DNA of 8,717 bases from an uncultured Clostridia bacterium (lineage in GTDB: Bacteria > Bacillota > Clostridia > Oscillospirales > Oscillospiraceae), in NCBI GenBank assembly GCA_938049125.1, contig CALICR010000198.1, forward strand, positions 1 to 8,717. The letters are read 5' to 3'. The first letter of the stretch is position 1. Each line of letters opens with the position of its first letter. Positions 6,401-8,717 of this stretch are shown one piece after another. Under the pieces are notes generated by a model. The model saw only the letters and a list, made by a program, of their open reading frames with translations, had not been told where the DNA came from and ran no database searches. A program made the position numbers and the translations under genes.

Positions 6401-8717
6401 TATGTGGTGAGCGGCCGGACGGACAGCGCGGCGGCGCGCCATGTGGTGTACCGCTTCGACTTCGCAGGCCGGACTGTGGGGACCTATGTCCGCCGGGCGG
6501 GCAGCAGCCTGCTGGAAAGCGCGGCAGTGGGCGAGTACACGTCGGACACGGGCCGCTCCCGGCGCGTGAACCGGCTCAGCGCCCAGACGGCGACAGGACA
6601 CATGACCTCGAACCGCATCTATAACGGCTCCGTGGAGATCGGCGGGGCGAACGGTGCGCTGCCCACGGACTGGTCCCGGGACGACAGCAGCTCCGGTGTG
6701 ACGGGCAGCACCACCGCGGCGGCCCGGTCCGGGCAGAAGTCGGTCTATGCGACGCTGGCCGAGGGGAGCACGGAGCTGGTGCAGTTTGGCATTGGCCACG
6801 TGCCCTGCATCGCGGGAGAGACCTATACCTTCTCGGCCTACGTGAACACGAAGGACGTGACGGCCTTCAACGGAAAGGGCGCCTACCTGTTGGTGCAGGC
6901 AGACGGCAGCACCATTGGCGTCAGCCAGCCGGTCAATTACAAGACCAGCGCCGCAGTGGACGGCGGCTGGACGCGGATCTCCGCGACGTTTACGGCGGGG
7001 GCGAACACCTATCTCTATGTCCGCTGCGCCGGGACGGGCGGAACGGTCTACATCGACGAGCTCCAGTTGGAGCTGGGCGGCGCGCCGGGGAGCATGGACT
7101 TGCTGCACAACGCGAGCGCGGACCGGAGCTACGGCTGGACGCTGACGAACGCGTCCTACGGCGCGGAGGGCTTGTGCGGGAAGGCACTGCGGCTGTCGAG
7201 CACGCCGGACCGTGCTTCCTCGGCGAGCCAGGTGGTGCCCATCAACCTGCCGGGGACGGAGACCTATGTCTTCTCCGCCTGGGGTAAGGCGAGCGCCATG
7301 CCGGACAACACGCCCCGGGACGTGAAGAAGTACGGCCTGAAGGCCACGGTGACCTATGCGGACGGGGCGACGGAGGACCATTACCAGGCCTTCAACCCGG
7401 ACGTGACGGAGTGGCAGCAGGCGTCGCTGATGATCGTGCCGAAGTTGCCTTCGAAGACGGTGACGAGCGTCACGGTGCGTTGCGAGTACGGCTATAACAA
7501 CGGGGACGCGCTGTTCGACGAGCTGTCGCTGACGCGGCAGGCGGCGCAGACGTATACCTATGACGCAAACGGAAACCTGAAAAAGGTGGGAACAACGTCG
7601 AACCGGGACGTGGATTACAGCTACAACGGGAACAACGACCTGACGTCGTTCACAGACCGGACGGGCGTGACGTACAGTTATACCTACGGGAGCTACCACA
7701 ACGTGACGAAGCTGACGGACGGGAAGACGAGCCTGTATCTGAGCTACGATGCCTATGGAAATGTGACGAGGACACGTCTGGGCGAGGACGCCCTGAGCAT
7801 CCAGACGTCGGCGGCGTATAACACGTCGGAGTCGAACTCCCGCCTGACGTCGGTGAAGAACGCCAACGGCTATACCACGACGTACACCTACAACAGCAGG
7901 CTTTCGAAGCAGTACAGCACGCCGAATGTGGTGATGACGCCGGACGGGACGGCCACGGAGTATACCTATAACGACTACAACGGTCGTCATGATTCCATCA
8001 CCGTGGACGGCTTTGCAAGCATCCGGAACGGGTACAGCGAGGGCCGCCTGTCCACGGTGACGCGGACGGCGTCGTCGAAGACCCAGAGCTGCGGGCTGAG
8101 CTACGCGGCCTTCGGGGACCTGAGCGGGGTGACGGTGGGAGGCCGGCAGCTGGCGAGCTATGCCCATAACGTGCGGACGGGCGACGTGGAGCGGCTGACC
8201 TACGGGAACGGCGATACGGCGGACTACAGCTACAATGACCTTGACCAGCTTACCGGGGTCCGGTATAATGGGACCGAGCGGTTCTCGTACCGCTACGCGG
8301 GGGACGGCCAGCTCTATGAGGCAAAGGACCTCGCCCTGAACCGGACGCACACCTACACCCGGGACGACTTGGGCCGTCCGATCTATTCGAGCGTGACGGA
8401 GGGGGATACAACGCTCCTCTACACGGGCCGGACCTACGACACGGCGAATCGGCAGACGGGATACGCCTACGGCGGCGCGGGCCTGCCGGACCGGACGGTG
8501 CGCTACAGCTATTTTGACGCGAACGGGCTGCTGGCGATGACGACGCTGGCGGACGGGAACCATACGTACTACTATTACGACGCGCTGGAGCGGCTGACGG
8601 CGACGGGGACGACGAACACGTTTGGGCGGGAGTATACCTACGCGGCCCCGGGCGGAACGAATGTCGGGAACACGACGCCGCTGGTGTCGAAGCTGAACTA
8701 TTCCCGGAGCGGCGCGC
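3446..8717 (+). CDS. Secreted RHS/YD-repeat protein with DNRLRE domain (3' end outside window)
   Basis: One frame stays open from ATG 3446 to the window edge, giving at least 1757 residues with no stop. A signal peptide (KAWKRV, a Leu/Ala core, then VQALA-AE, cleavage near residue 28) marks export. Residues about 55-195 form a WapA-like N-terminal block (EIVREVYELRT, HFELADGTYAAVAYAYPVHY). A Glu/Pro-rich linker follows (196-341). Residues about 360-490 hold a second conserved block (LKENIVL, PAPYLSDA, then VVLDPT). A DNRLRE domain spans about 495-688 (NGWVSWDVTRAAKKWY, GLAFDL). The first YD repeats lie at about 890-955 (YDSDGYLTSV, YTGNTTNYTY). Two carbohydrate-binding-like modules occupy about 1056-1214 and 1217-1366. 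A second YD array runs from 1369 (YTYDANGNL) past YDAYGN (1434) to YYYYDALERL (about 1708-1717). Such proteins are surface or secreted shells, often carrying a C-terminal toxin used against neighbouring cells; that end is not visible here. A Shine-Dalgarno-like GGAGGGCGAGG (3434-3444) sits close to the ATG. No immunity gene can be judged. Confidence 0.9.
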   Translation, partial: MGKAWKRVVSLLLALALAVEMGPVQALAAEPETVPAADEVLEQPADAAEEPSLEPMDDETVAAAYAAAYAAGELFVPEHPEIVREVYELRTATEKHFELADGTYAAVAYAYPVHYYEDGIWKDYDNRMTPETGTATASAGSLRDETACYETANGTLTRSFVTGAVRRELYAVEKDGTRLAFGLPDAAAEAELAALERGETQAEPAEEPSAEAEMPADAEPEELPSEPSGEEPPEAAEPAVPEETQEPEEYTEAELPTGEAPAGAEPLEPETAAEPETAAEPDAPADEPAEETPEEPEAPEQVSEPVDERPEDPSAEPEEAPSEAPEEGPLDDPEEEAAEKQVRMLYAVASEPVKAAEDDLTAAMIPDRLGGILTYEELQPGVSLVYEAYGPNLKENIVLTRPQEDYTFCFTLELRGLTAALEADGRLLLRDAAGTPVWECPAPYLSDAAGAVSDAAYYELVPVGEDRAFLKIIADREWIEAEKRAWPVVLDPTLQESATSAADTQPVSSTYVEQGAPDKVNRDHQILYWGWGLSTSVQQQTGLVHVNTLPAIPRGGVLTGASISFYYDSCSSVGIAEPKMGVREVTGEKTDASASYGAWIKTRSWNTKPAISPDYMDYAIMSESLVNGWVSWDVTRAAKKWYEDADSNRGLAFDLTNVADCNTSVGATVRVYAYASTWCPLFKVTYRDAVGIEDHFSHQTLGAGRAGTVYAGDYTGQVTVVKQDAYTSSTVIPASVSHVYNSAYAGQQPRELSGTGMKFGSGWKLDAVQTAKAQTIGGVNYIMYTDGDGTSHAFSWDSSASAYRDEDGLGLKLVQTSSSPLTYRITNDSGASMTFVRGLLSMQQDAFGNKIWYRYNTSDYQPTGTSSDRLMSVASYNQVASTAYTIAVMTYDSDGYLTSVADYTGNTTNYTYSGGQLTGVTHADGTTASYAYTAGRLTTLTDNESGLALDLRYSGDSAVSGWQERDGSTAGASVTVAERTAQHVEYVVSGRTDSAAARHVVYRFDFAGRTVGTYVRRAGSSLLESAAVGEYTSDTGRSRRVNRLSAQTATGHMTSNRIYNGSVEIGGANGALPTDWSRDDSSSGVTGSTTAAARSGQKSVYATLAEGSTELVQFGIGHVPCIAGETYTFSAYVNTKDVTAFNGKGAYLLVQADGSTIGVSQPVNYKTSAAVDGGWTRISATFTAGANTYLYVRCAGTGGTVYIDELQLELGGAPGSMDLLHNASADRSYGWTLTNASYGAEGLCGKALRLSSTPDRASSASQVVPINLPGTETYVFSAWGKASAMPDNTPRDVKKYGLKATVTYADGATEDHYQAFNPDVTEWQQASLMIVPKLPSKTVTSVTVRCEYGYNNGDALFDELSLTRQAAQTYTYDANGNLKKVGTTSNRDVDYSYNGNNDLTSFTDRTGVTYSYTYGSYHNVTKLTDGKTSLYLSYDAYGNVTRTRLGEDALSIQTSAAYNTSESNSRLTSVKNANGYTTTYTYNSRLSKQYSTPNVVMTPDGTATEYTYNDYNGRHDSITVDGFASIRNGYSEGRLSTVTRTASSKTQSCGLSYAAFGDLSGVTVGGRQLASYAHNVRTGDVERLTYGNGDTADYSYNDLDQLTGVRYNGTERFSYRYAGDGQLYEAKDLALNRTHTYTRDDLGRPIYSSVTEGDTTLLYTGRTYDTANRQTGYAYGGAGLPDRTVRYSYFDANGLLAMTTLADGNHTYYYYDALERLTATGTTNTFGREYTYAAPGGTNVGNTTPLVSKLNYSRSGA
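4247..4288 (+). repeat. 18-bp in-frame tandem repeat (EPETAA)
   Basis: The unit GAGCCGGAAACTGCCGCG occurs at 4247-4264 and again at 4265-4282, followed by a partial third copy (GAGCCG). It adds EPETAA twice inside the Glu/Pro-rich linker of the RHS protein. The copies are identical, so this is a recent slippage-type duplication and a likely site of length variation. Confidence 0.85.

Noticed and set aside
6044..8563. Long minus-strand reading frame (839 codons)
   Set aside because: It is antisense to the RHS frame. Its product is Arg/Val/His-rich with no domain pattern, as expected from the antisense of GC-rich codons, and the + strand frame has clear YD repeats.

Overview
The window looks like an accessory or intergenic stretch of a GC-rich member of the class Clostridia (Oscillospiraceae-like gut Firmicutes). 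The grounds are a sporulation-type sigma factor remnant, canonical TTGAC-N17-TATAAT promoters, GGAGG ribosome sites, a Firmicutes-type LexA/DinR box, and a UvrX-like polymerase paired with a YolD-family protein. This assignment is an inference from gene content and base composition. All believable genes are on the + strand; the long minus-strand reading frames are by-products of the high-GC codon pattern.

Region by region: (1) 1-369 is the damaged 3' part of a SigK-like sporulation sigma factor gene. It breaks off inside the region 4.2 recognition helix and is followed by a GC-rich hairpin (395-428). (2) 496-1185 is an independent transcription unit. A near-consensus promoter drives a 198-aa protein with two predicted membrane helices and a soluble tail that looks like a bacterial PH-type domain. 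(3) 1219-3263 is an SOS unit. A promoter with an embedded LexA/DinR box drives a Y-family translesion polymerase (496 aa) and then a YolD-family protein (137 aa), with a weak hairpin plus T-tract behind them. (4) 3264-3445 is an A/G-rich leader. (5) 3446 to the window end is one uninterrupted frame of at least 1757 codons. It encodes the N-terminal part of a secreted RHS/YD-repeat protein. In order it has a signal peptide, a WapA-like N-terminal block, a long Glu/Pro-rich linker, a second conserved block, a DNRLRE domain, YD repeats, two tandem carbohydrate-binding-like modules and a second YD array. The C-terminal part, where a toxin domain would lie if there is one, is beyond the window.

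Functional links: only the polymerase and the YolD protein are clearly co-transcribed and co-regulated, as DNA-damage-induced translesion synthesis. The sigma remnant, the membrane protein and the RHS protein look like separate units. The broken sigma gene, the lower-GC membrane gene, the SOS polymerase pair often found on mobile elements, and the mosaic RHS gene are together compatible with a region of past insertion or exchange. No integrase, transposase, att site, tRNA or CRISPR array is visible.
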